Part shown: positions 34,994 through 44,930 of the stretch, one piece after another
Layout of the letters: each line of letters begins with the position of its first letter
Position numbering within the stretch: the first letter of the stretch is position 1
NCBI GenBank assembly: GCA_014529385.2
Contig: CM043957.1
Coordinates: forward strand, 86,181,881 to 86,245,880
DNA: 64,000 nucleotides
Direction: 5' to 3'
Source of the DNA: Adiantum capillus-veneris
Taxonomy: Eukaryota > Streptophyta > Polypodiopsida > Polypodiales > Pteridaceae
Notes under the pieces: model-generated
Told to the model about the DNA's origin: nothing
The model's database searches: none
The model's input: only the letters and a program-made list of their open reading frames with translations
Translations under genes and position numbers: made by a program

Positions 34994-36871
34994 TCAGCTG
35001 TGACACAGAGGTTCTGTTAGGATCATTGGTTTTCTCTTTCTTTCTTTTGGCCTTAGAGGGATTTTGCTGGGGAAGGGACTCCTCCTCTGCATATGGGTGT
35101 CTGTATTAATTTGAGGAGAAGTAGCTAGAAGTTGCTTCATCTCATCATTTTTGTGTTTCAACTGTTGGAGAAAGATATTCTCTTCCTCCAGTTGTTTATC
35201 TGCTTGAGTATTTGGTATCATAAGTTCATCCTCATCTGATGAGGAATCTGATGTCCCTCTTGACTGAGTATCTGAACTGTCAGGTGCTTGACAGTTGCTG
35301 TTTTGTTGCTGTTGCATGACAGTGTCATTTGCTAAGACATCACCTTTGGGAGAGGTCAAATTAATATGAGCTTCATTTTGCTCATCTTCAGTTTTACTGT
35401 AATCATAATCTGGATCATAAGGGTCAAAAACAGACTCCAGCAAGGGGGCAAATCTATTTTGAATCTTAGATTGACCTCTTCTTGGATTATTGCTTTTGTT
35501 GCTCTATTTTCTAGGGACTGGTTGGAACCCCTTCTCCTTATCAAGGTTTTCATTTGTGTTCTGAGGGTGAAGGACAGGACAAGTTTTAATTAGATGGCCT
35601 TGTTGCATGCAGTGGTAGCATGCATTAGGCAGGTTCCTATAGACAACCTTCTGAATGTGTAGCAATTCTCCCTTAGAGTTCTTCATGGGTATCTCTTGCT
35701 TAAGCTCCTCTGCTATGTCCACTTCTATGAGCAGTTGTGGGTCCCATTTGGGATTATATCCACCCCTTGATTTTTGACCTATCACTCTGCCTAACTTGCC
35801 CCCTAGCTCTTCCAGCCAAGGATAGAAGTCCACAGGATAGTCAATAAAATCAACCCATATGGGGATTCTAGAGGGCTTTGTTCCCTTGGGATTAAAGCCT
35901 GCAAACCATCTGAACAGAGACAAAGGTGTGTTTTTGATAATCCAATGACTGTTGCTGATGGCCTCTAAAGCCATTTCAGGTTTTTCAAAGAAAAACAAAT
36001 AATAATTGTTGCGTAAATATTGAACATGTTCTACCCTCCAATTATTATTCAACCAATTTTGATTAATCCGATTCTTAAGAGTTTCTAATGATGGTCTTGG
36101 ACCATGACAAAGCCCAATTAGAACTGAATCCTGCAGTTGCTTTTGCCAGGCCTCCAGTGTTTCTGACGGGATAATAAAGGCATCTTCAGTTATACCTTCA
36201 TTCAAGTCCTCTTCTTTGTTTCCATTATCCTCTTGGCTAGGGCTTCTTGGTTTGCTTGAGTAACCTGAAGTAGGTTTGACGTTGATCCTTTGATCAGCTG
36301 AGTTATTAACAGGTTGAGGGTTTACCTCACAAAACTGCTCCCCATTATGCCCCAAGGTACTCCCTTGTTGGGCATTGAAGTTCTCTACATTCTGCCAAAC
36401 ATTAGAGATAGTAAAGTTATGAGGATTACCTGGTTGACTAAATCTTCTGATTTCATTGACCGTTGAAAGCTGTAGCAGGCGAGATTCTCCCCATAACTTC
36501 TTCCCCAAAACCCTTTGTGGAGCAGGTACCATATGTTGGTTGACAATATGTGCAAAGGTGGGTTGTATAATCCCCTTTTGCTTACTGATAGGAGCACTGC
36601 TTATAGCTCCAATGTGGAGATGTTGCGGTAGACTGAGCGTAGAGTGAGCAACATGAGTAGGGCTAGTCGAATGAGCTGTTAAGTGAGGGTATGTTGTTAG
36701 TGGAGCATGGGTTAGGATGGGTAGTTGAAGACTGGTCGTCATTTGCAAGGGGGGCATCTTCATCGTCAGCTCTGAGGCTGCACTAGAAGAAGCTACAATG
36801 CTCTTGTGTGGGGCATTACCTATTTGGATGAGCCCATCCCTCATGGCATCGTGTATCGCCATCCCCCTCAA
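34994..36871 (-). CDS. LINE ORF1, DUF4283-like plus CCHC zinc knuckle, one in-frame stop
   Basis: Residues 1-200 are low-complexity Ser/Thr/Pro/Asn. A DUF4283-like region, typical of plant LINE ORF1, spans about residues 245-400 (Y-Y-L-F-F-F-E-K-P, then P-I-W-V-D-F-I-D-Y-P). A zinc knuckle C-Y-H-C-M-Q-Q-G-H-L-I-K-T-C follows near 420-433. A single TAG at 35504-35506 interrupts an otherwise open frame of about 625 codons. The tail beyond it has an acidic patch, a coiled coil (L-E-E-E-N-I-F-L-Q-Q-L-K) and a basic end. ORF1 proteins bind the LINE RNA as a nucleoprotein. Confidence 0.8.
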
Positions 36872-36900
36872 AGGGGGAAGAGCAAAGCTTTGTCAGGCGA

Positions 36901-37113
36901 GAGGGGACTTTTGGGAAAGGGCTGAAACAGGAAAGAGTCGGGGAGGAAAGCTCTGGAAGGGGAGGTACCATGCAATCCGTACCATGCACTCAGAGCTCTC
37001 GGCAGTCTCTCCGAGAAAGGGACTTTTGGACAGGGGCAATGACAAAAGAGAAAGGGGGAAAGATCTTCGAAAGGGGATAGGTAACATGCAAGCCGTATAG
37101 AGCATTCAGAGCC
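36901..37113 (-). repeat. LINE 5' UTR monomers (two, period about 115)
   Basis: GACTTTT occurs at 36906 and 37021 and CAGAGC at 36991 and 37107. The units share the order GACTTTTGG...ATGCA-CCGTA...CAGAGC but differ at many bases. They lie just upstream of ORF1, as promoter monomers do in some L1 lineages. Confidence 0.7.
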
Positions 37114-37115
37114 GG

Positions 37116-37928
37116 CTCTACACCCTAGGTCCTTCCTGCTCAAGAGATCCGATTGCAATTATTATAGAACTACTGGAAAACTTATGTGCTTGTTTTTTAG
37201 GTCATTCTTCTCTTGGCCTTAGGGGCATTTGTAATTTTTTCTTCCTTCTTTTAATTTAACTGAGTTGTTCTTTTAGAAAAAAATGTCGAGTAGCGTGGAA
37301 GGTGACACATACTCACACGTAGACCACACTTGTGATGCAACCATGGTTTGCTATAACTTCGTTGATTTTGATCCACAAGTTGGATGAGCACAGTATATAT
37401 TTGTAGTTGTCGAGCTGTCATGCTCTCTTTAACAATCGTCGAGCCGAGGCTCTCTGAGTCTCTCGCGTGCAGTCTGGCGTATTGATGGCAGGCTCTACTA
37501 TTACATACGCGGGAGTACTTCAAACTTTTAGCCTTTTGTCAGGCTGTGGACGGTGCCAAAATGCGAAGCTAACGAAAATAAATATTTGAGCTGTGTTTGG
37601 GTTAAAAACAAGGACCTTCAAGTTCTTCCAGGCTCACATGACCCCTCTCAGCCTTGATGAGGAGATCAAAGGGCTGCCGTGTTTGCCGCTGCACACCTGG
37701 TTTTTTTGGCAAGGAATACTTAAAGGAAAAAGTCCAAATTTTCATTTTATGAGCTTTTATTTCAAAGTTTTTAAAAAAAGAACATATTTTTTTATTTATT
37801 GTTTTATTTCAAGCGTAATAAAAAGGGTTGCGCTGGCGAGCAAGAGCACAGCTAGAACGTGGCTATTGCTGAATAATCGTCTGGATCTTTTATCAGTCGG
37901 AACTGCAGAGCAGAGCAGAGACAAACCC
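37116..37928. other. Upstream region of the terpene synthase gene
   Basis: An AT-rich interval between the LINE 5' end and the terpene synthase start. I saw no TATA box that I would defend and no other gene. A plus-strand open frame from 37593 runs into the start codon in frame, so a longer first exon cannot be excluded. Confidence 0.4.
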
Positions 37929-39405
37929 ATGGAGTGGAGATTGACGCGACTGCGGGATGTTACCTGCAGCTCTGTTTTGCATCCCGCGATATCAACTCGA
38001 ATCGTAAGTCGCCGGCAGCAGCAGCTCGTAAGCACTACTAATACGTAATCATTCAGTTTGTACTAAATTTAGGTCTTAACGTCCTCTTCTTTTGCAGCAT
38101 CCCTCCCTCCGCCTGCCAGCAACTTCGTCTGCTCTGCAGGGCAACAGCACCGTCGCCGCCGCCGCTATCGCTGCTCCTCCCCCTCCTGTCCTCGAAGCCC
38201 CGCCTGCTGCTCTTCAAACTCCCCTTGTACCGTCTTCTTCCGTCGCCCTTCCCCTCCCCCATCCCGTCACCTGCCTCTTTTCCGTTCGTTGCCACCCCTT
38301 CTACGACTCCGTCCGACCAGAGTGCGAGCGGTGGGCCCTCTCCTTCTTCGACCCTTCCTCCCGCGACTCCATCCCCACCTACCTTCGCGCCAGCCTCTTC
38401 CCCCTCCTTCTCGCCTCGTTCTACCCTTTCACCATCACCAGAGAGCGCCTTGTCCTGCTCACCAACTTCACCACATGGCTCTTCCTCCTCGATGACACCA
38501 TTGACGAGGCAGACCGGCAGACCGCAGTTGAGGTGGCCGAGGCCTTCGCCTCCGTCCTCAGCGCTACCTTCTGTCGCCGGGCTGACCAAGCTACCCATTA
38601 CAAGACGAAAGACGAGCGCATAGTGACGTTCGTGGAACGTTTTCGGGTGGAGGTCTGGGAGAAAATGTGCAGGGGTATGTCAGACGGGTTGCAAAGGAGG
38701 TTGGCGGGGGAGATACTGAGGTCGATGGAGGCGATGAAGGAAATATGGATTTTGAGGCAGAAGGGTCTTAGTGATGGCTGCGATGAGAAGAAGATGATGG
38801 AGCTGAGGATAGCTGACGGGTTTGCGTGGCCGGCGTTGCTGCTGGTTGAGTATGCGCTTGGGGTGGAGTTGCCGGGAACCGGCGCATGTGAGCTGCCGGG
38901 GAGAATGGGAGAGGTGATGCACAAAATGACAGAGGCGGCGGCCTACCATATAATTCTGGCGAATGATCTGTTCTCGTCGGGGAAAGAGATGGCTAACATG
39001 GATGCACAGTCGATGGTGGGATGCTTGGCTTCGCAGGAGAAAGCGGGCAAGAAGACGTCGGTGACTTCGACGAATAGCCCTGTTGAGCTTCTGCGCGAAG
39101 GGGAGGCCATGCAGGCGGTGTTGCGCAAGACGTGGGGGATGATACAAGAGCAGGAACTTGTCTGCGCCGAGCTGCTCAGACAGATTCGAACCCTGGAGGA
39201 TGAGGAGGGGGACCAGCCTGGCTACGCGCAGTGTTTGCTGTATGCTGAGTCGCTGTGCAGCGCCATGGCCGGCAATCTATACTGGTCGTGTCGCACCTGG
39301 CGCTACAATGGGCCTCACCCTATCCCGTGGAACTCGTTCCCCTCTTATCTCACCATTTCCAGTGAATTTTTTCGACCTCTTAACGTCCTTTCCCCACTTA
39401 ATTAG
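37929..39405 (+). CDS. Microbial-type terpene synthase-like protein (MTPSL)
   Basis: Class I terpene synthases ionise prenyl diphosphates with Mg2+ and release a hydrocarbon or alcohol. Exon 1 runs from the ATG at 37929 to a phase-0 donor at 38004 (GTAAGT) or 38028 (GTAAGC). The acceptor TTTTGCAG ends at 38097 and exon 2 runs to the stop at 39403, giving about 460 or 468 residues. The aspartate-rich motif is L-D-D-T-I-D-E at 38488-38508, and the NSE triad is N-D-L-F-S-S-G-K-E at 38962. The C-terminus has W-S-C-R-T-W-R-Y, as in bacterial and fungal enzymes. There is no N-terminal class II or beta domain as in typical plant enzymes. The first 60 residues are Ser/Ala/Pro-rich and could be a plastid transit peptide. 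Both metal motifs are complete and no stop interrupts the frame. Local GC is clearly higher than in the surrounding transposons. Confidence 0.88.
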
Positions 39406-39913
39406 CTCCGTAGCTCAATCTCTCATATGTGTATAATACCTCTTGTATTTTCCGTCGAATCCTTTTCTCTTTCATTATATTACCTGTTTGCAACATTTAT
39501 CTTGGAAATTATTTGCCCTAATTTCTCAAACTTAATCTTGATGTAGTATCCTTCTTTGCTTTCAAAATTCAAGCAGAAAAAAATTGCAGTTACCTTGGCC
39601 TGCTTAACTTTCAATGGTGAAATGCATTCCTTCTCAAATTTACTCTTTGGTATATAAGTGTGTGTTTTTTCAGAAGGAAATTTTTTGTTACAACTTATGA
39701 ATCCAATCTGGGAATATACTAATGTTTACAAAAAAAAAAATTGACAATGTTATGCTCATGCACTTTCAGTCAGCATGCACTAATGTATCTTTGTCTTCTA
39801 CCATTCACGGCATCACCCATAACTTCACATCAATTTGCAATTGCAGCAAGTGGCTTCGAGAGTCAATTAGGGTTACCAATTTTGTTCTTTTGCTCAAAAG
39901 CCACTATTTTGTA
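39406..39913. other. 3' flank of the terpene synthase gene
   Basis: An AT-rich stretch that would include the 3' UTR. No polyadenylation signal is clear enough to call and no other gene was seen. Confidence 0.4.
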
Positions 39914-40422
39914 ACGAAGTGGTTATAATTACTAAAAGGCATACTTGTCCCATTGTATGTAACAAAACCATGACTTTCAGATGATGTCTAGGTCGATGAT
40001 CAGGATATTAGGTTATTTTATACAGCTGTTTCATGTTCACAAATTTTTGAACTTGGTAATCGAACCACCACTTTTGACCGGTTTAGTGTGAACCCTGTTT
40101 TTTTTTAACTCATTACGATAAATAGCCCATGTCGGGCCGTTTTGGGGGTTCCAAACTTTTAGAGCTTGTCTTACCTTGAGCTTATGAGCTGAGTATCAAG
40201 GAGCTCTACAGCTTTTAAATCCACTCTTAAGCTTTATTCTTCTTATACTTCTTGACTGACACATGGAGACGTCTTGCCTCTTGAGATGTCTTTACAAGTT
40301 GCCTAATGGTTGGCCATTGTGAGTTCAAGGAGAGGAAAGGCTCCTTAGCCTAGTGTCTGAAACGCTATTTCCCAAACATTGGCCTATCTCTTCGGCAAGG
40401 TCTTACAAGTTTTGGTGCTCCA
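39914..40422 (+). repeat. 510-base direct repeat, copy 1
   Basis: Matches 41238-41744 base for base over most of its length, from ACGAAGTGGTTATAATTAC to TTTTGGTGCTCC. The last 45 bases (CCAAACATTGGCCTATCTCT onward) also recur at LINE fragment junctions near 44931 and 47080. Confidence 0.92.
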
Positions 40423-40484
40423 TCTTGTAGAGAATATAGTGTGTGTGCTATGTGGTGTGAGTGACTACGCCTAGCGCCATAGCC

Positions 40485-40542
<58 letters not shown>

Positions 40543-41237
40543 CGACACGATAGGTACGGTTAGAACGTTGTATTCTTTCATTGATTAGGGATAATATATA
40601 TAGGCGTTTGAAGTGTGCTTGTCCGCCTCAATTATAACTTATAACTTAATTATTAATTCCAACATTCCCCCTTTCTCACAAGGGAAAATTTGGATTAAAA
40701 ATTTTCGCTTAAACAATGCTAACAATTACCGGCGTCTTCTTTCGTATGCCCGAGTGAATCTTTTTGGATGCTCTTTTCATCTCCTTTTATCCACACTTTT
40801 GCACACCTTTTAACATACACGAGAAAAATGTTAGTATTTTACCAATGAAGATCAACATTTTCATTATCCGATTCATCTTGTTCTTCCCCTCTCCTTTGTG
40901 CAAAATTTGATTCAGTTAAGAATTAATACGGGCCCTTTGTCTGTCAAAGGCTCGCTTCCAGCAATCATCCCGGTAGTTTCCTTTCTTGAAGCAATATGTG
41001 CAAGTAATGCTTCTAGCCGCGGGGTGATGGTGATGAATTACGTGAAGAGTGTTGTGGTGAATTTGACGATCGTGACGTGGAAGCACGATCTCCCCAAGTT
41101 AAATTTCTTCTTTGAAAAGAAGGCGAAGGAGTTCTTGAAGTCCTAGCATACATTACAAGTGGAATAGTGGTGCTATTGCTATCAGTAGTTGTAGTAGATT
41201 GATCACTATTTTTACGCATTTGGTCTTCTTGCAAGAT
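40423..41237 (-). mobile_element. LTR retrotransposon remnant between direct repeats
   Basis: On the minus strand a TGTTGGAATTAATAATTAAG-type LTR start lies at about 40673, next to a purine-rich tract (AAAGGGGGAA) just to its right, as at the 3' LTR of a Copia element. It contains a (GA)n tract. The part right of 40673 has only short frames, for example 41013-41234 minus, that I could not assign. Element type and limits are uncertain. Confidence 0.4.
40488..40540. repeat. (GA)n microsatellite
   Basis: A pure AG/GA tract of about 53 bases inside the LTR remnant. Confidence 0.95.
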
Positions 41238-41744
41238 ACGAAGTGGTTATAATTACTAAAAGGCATACTTGTCCCATTCTATGTAACAAAAGCATAACTT
41301 TCAGATGATGTCTTGGTTGATCAGGATATTAAGTTATTTTATACAGTTGTTTCATGTTCACAAATTTCTTATATAGGCAATCAAATCACCACTTTTGACC
41401 GGTTTAGTGTGAACCCTGTTTTTTTTTTAACTCATTATGATAAATAGCCCATGTCGGGTCGCTTTGGGGGTTCCAAACTTCCGAGAGCTTGTCTTACCTT
41501 GAGCTTATGAGCTGAGTATCAAGGAGCTCTACAGCTTTTAAATCCACTCTCAAGCTCTATTCTTCTTATACTTCTTGACTGACACATGCAGACGTCTTGC
41601 GTCTTGAAATGTCTTTACAAGTTGCCTAATGGCTGGCCATTGTGAGTTCAAGGAGAGGAAAGGCTCCCTAGCTTAGTGTCTGAAACGCTATTTCCCAAAC
41701 ATTGGCCTATCTCTTCGGCAAGGTCTTGCAGGTTTTGGTGCTCC
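41238..41744 (+). repeat. 510-base direct repeat, copy 2
   Basis: Second copy of 39914-40422. It runs straight into LINE sequence at about 41745. Confidence 0.92.
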
Positions 41745-42937
41745 CATCTGTCCCCCTCAACCGGCAAATTTTTGAATTATTTCCCTGTACGCGGGTGGGT
41801 CCTCATCTGACAGGGCAGGTTTGTGGGAAGAACTAGCTCAATTTATGGGCCCTTGTCTGTTGATGGGTGACCTTAATTCGAGTCTCTCGAAGACCGCTTT
41901 CAAGGTTTATGCATCTCAGGGAGCGAGAAGGATGCCTGGGCTACCCTTAAGAACTCTCTCCAGTTGTGGGATGTAGGTACTCCAGGGGAGTACACCAGGC
42001 AAAACTACATTAATGGGGATTTCGTAAGGAAAGCAAACTTGATCACTGCTATCTCAGTATTCCCCTTGCTAATATGTTCGATCGCATCAGTTGCCTCTCT
42101 GACCACTATCCGATCAACATCATGCTGGATGACAAGGCCAAAAAAGTCATGAATCATTGGTTCCATACTGATCCTGAATTGTTCAAACTTCAAGATGTTC
42201 AAGATCTAGTGTCCCAAATCTGGTGTGAATGCTTCTCCTCTTCCTTCTGTCCTTCTAAAACCTAGTCTAATGCGGTTAAAAAGACTTAGAGGATGTTGAT
42301 TCGTATTCGCGAAGAGGTTGCAGCAATCCGCAAGAATCGTAAAGAGTCTATGTATGCTAATCTCACCACCCTTGAAAATTCCTCCCCGGACATCCACCGG
42401 CAACAGTCTTTCATCTCAGTTCTTAGATCTTAGATCAGGGCAAAAGAAAATGTGGCCCTCAAACACACCTCACTCTTGTTTAAAGAATGGTGGGCTGGTC
42501 AACTGGATAGGCCTTCTAAGACCATGTTCAAGTCCTTGAGAAGGAAAAAAGCCAAGGAATGGGTCCCCCTATTTGTGAAAACAGGGAAGAGCGTAACCAA
42601 TAATCAAGAAAATCTGAAATATGCTAGATCTCACTTTGAATCTATGTTGAACCCTCTCGAGGATATCATTCTTGAAGTCAATAATGCTAGGTATCAACTG
42701 TGGGCTACCAGATCTAAGAACATCCCCTCCGAAACAGCTAACAAGCTGGAATTCACTATGTCAATCACGGAAATCCTCGTTGTCATTCAATCTCTCAAAG
42801 CTAAGAAGAGTCCAGGATTGGATGGTCTTCCTGCTAAATTTTTTCAAACTTTCAAACTCTTGCTCACTCCCTTCCTTCTTAAAGTATGGAAAGAATCTCT
42901 CCCATGAAGCACTACCCTTCTCCTAGGGAATCCCTTT
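41745..42937 (+). mobile_element. LINE ORF2 fragment 1 of the plus-strand pile
   Basis: Endonuclease and linker part of ORF2 with shifts: R-G-W-V near 41800, G-S-E-K-D-A-W-A-T-L near 41930, S-D-H-Y-P-I-N-I near 42100, then L-F-K-E-W-W-A near 42480 and K-S-P-G-L-D-G-L-P near 42810 at the start of the reverse transcriptase. It ends in an inverted segment at 42938. This LINE is a different lineage from the one at 26888-37115. Confidence 0.75.
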
Positions 42938-43063
42938 CAATTGATTTCAAGAATGATATCCTCAAGAGGGTTGAACAGAGATTGAAAGTGAGATCTAGCA
43001 TATTCCAGATTTTCTTGGTTATTGGTTATGCTCTTCCTTGTTGCCACAAATAGGGGGTCCTTG
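42938..43063 (-). repeat. Inverted copy of a LINE internal segment
   Basis: The reverse complement of this segment matches the LINE stretch at about 42567-42690 (AACCAATAA-CAAGAAAATCTG...GAGGATATCATTCTTGAA). It joins fragment 1 to fragment 2 and reads opposite to both. Confidence 0.85.
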
Positions 43064-44930
43064 TCTGTTGATGGGTGACCTTAATATGGCTGAGTCTCTC
43101 AAAGACCGCTTTCTTCTTGAAGGTTTATGCATCTCAGGGAGCGAGAAGGACTCTTGGGCTACCCTTAAGGATTCTCTCCACTTGTGGATGCAGGTACTCC
43201 AGGGGAGTACACCTGGCAAAACTACATTAATGGGGATTTAGCAAGGAAAGCCAGACTTGATCGTTGCTATCTCAATATTCCCCTAGCTAATCTGTTTGAT
43301 TGCATTAAAGTCAAGCCTATTCTCACTAGCTGCCTCTCTGACCACTATCAGATCAGCATCACGTTGGATGACAAGGCCAGAAAAGTCATGAATCATTGGT
43401 TCCATATTGATCCTAAATTGTTCAAACTTCAGGATGTATTGGATCAAGTCTCCAAAATCTTGTGTGAGTGCTTCTCCTCTTCCTTCTCTCCTTCTAAAGC
43501 CTAGTCTAATGCTATTAAAAAGACTCAGAGGATGTTGATTTGTATTCGCAAAGAGGTCACTACCATCCGCAAGAATCGTAAAGAGTCCATGTATGTTGAG
43601 CTCATCATCCTTGAAAATTCCTCCCCGGACATTCACCAACAGTCTGTCATCTCGGTTCTTAGATCTCAGATCAGGGCAGAAGAAGATCTATCCCTCAAAC
43701 ACGCCTCACTCTTCTTTAAAGAATGGTGGGGTGGTAAAGTGGATAGGCCTTTTAAGACCATGTTCAAGTCCTTGAAAAGGAAAAACGCCGGGGAATTGGT
43801 CCCCCTATTTGTGGAAATAGGGAAGAGCATAACCAATAACCAAGAAAATATGGAATATGCTAGATCTCACTTTGAATCTTTGTTCAACCCTCTTGAGGAT
43901 ATCACTCCTGAAAAATGCTAGGTATTAATTGTGGGATACCCGATCTAAGGTCATCCCCTTTGAAACAACTAACAAGGTGGAATCCCCTATGTCAATCACG
44001 GAAATAGTGGTTTCCATTGAATCTCTCAAAGCTAAGAAGACTCCACGATTGGATGAGCTCCCTGCTGAATTTTTTCAAACGTTCAAACTCTTGCTCGCTC
44101 CCTTCCTTCTTAAAGTTTGGGAAGAATCTCTCGCCCATGAAGCACTACCCTTCTCCATTAATGCTGGTGTGATTAAGCTTCTTCACAAGAGGGGTCCTAG
44201 GGAATCCCTATTTGAACTGGCTCCCTCTCACTATGCTCAACACTAGTATAAGATCTTTGCACGGGCTGTGGCGAATAGAATTACTCATGTGCTCATGAAG
44301 TGGATTTCAAAGATCAATCATTCCAAAAGAGGGGTGAAACAAGGGGATTATCCTCTTCCTCTGTGGCTCCTTGCTTCTAGATGCAAGCTAATTCTTCCCC
44401 ACCAACCTTTCCGGATTCTGGGCATACCCATGGGCTTTGTGATCTCCCTCAAGGATAGATGGAGATGGGTTCTTGAAAGATACCAGACCAAGGTGGAAAG
44501 ATGGAAGGGTTTTCAAGGTTCTCTCATGGGTAGGGTAGTGGTTATCAATCATTTCCTCATGGCCTATGTGTTATTCTTCCTTACATGGTGGAGGCCTCCT
44601 GAGGGCATCTGAAGGACATAATTAAAATATGTTCTAACTTCTTATGGTCAGGAGATCCTCTTGCTCATAGTCGGCGGGCTAAAGTCAAATGGGACATCTC
44701 TGATCTTCCTAAGAATCAGGGTGGTCTTGGCATCATCAACATTTCCACCTTAGCTGATAAGCTAGCTGTGAAGCTTATAGTCAGAGCTATACACAATCCT
44801 AAGGAAGAGTGGTCTATTTTGTTGCTAAGAAACACTTGCAGGTTCAAACTCTCTCTAAGGTTTCTAAGGATCTTAGGTGGATCTCCACCTCTCACTCTAG
44901 AGGATCTGGCGGCTCAGCTTTGGGTTTTCC
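43064..44930 (+). mobile_element. LINE ORF2 fragment 2 of the plus-strand pile
   Basis: Starts within the endonuclease (L-L-M-G-D-L-N-M-A-E-S near 43070), continues through R-L-D-R-C-Y-L near 43255, S-D-H-Y-Q-I-S-I near 43340 and the linker, and reaches K-L-L-H-K-R-G near 44180. The central reverse transcriptase is deleted and the sequence resumes near 44310 with the C-terminal part (I-N-H-S-K-R-G, then G-G-L-G-I-I-N near 44730). Frameshifts and stops are numerous. Confidence 0.75.

Larger units (their letters stand above)
26888..37115 (-). mobile_element. L1-type LINE, nearly full length, with nested Copia
   Basis: On the minus strand the order is 5' UTR monomers (37113-36901), ORF1 (36871-34994), ORF2 (34971 to about 27060, interrupted by a Copia element at 27242-30979), a short 3' UTR and a T-run at 26889-26897 that corresponds to a poly(A) tail. 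Without the Copia insertion it is about 6.5 kb. No target duplication was identified. ORF1 has one stop; ORF2 has many stops and frameshifts after the first half, so it is an old copy. Confidence 0.8.

Noticed and set aside
26871-37062. Target duplication AGAGAAAGGGG for the large LINE
   Set aside because: The right-hand match lies inside the second 5' UTR monomer, and purine-rich matches of this kind are expected by chance.
38053-38598. Minus-strand Gly/Glu-rich open frame opposite the terpene synthase
   Set aside because: It is the complement of the GC-rich terpene synthase exon, which has clear catalytic motifs on the plus strand.
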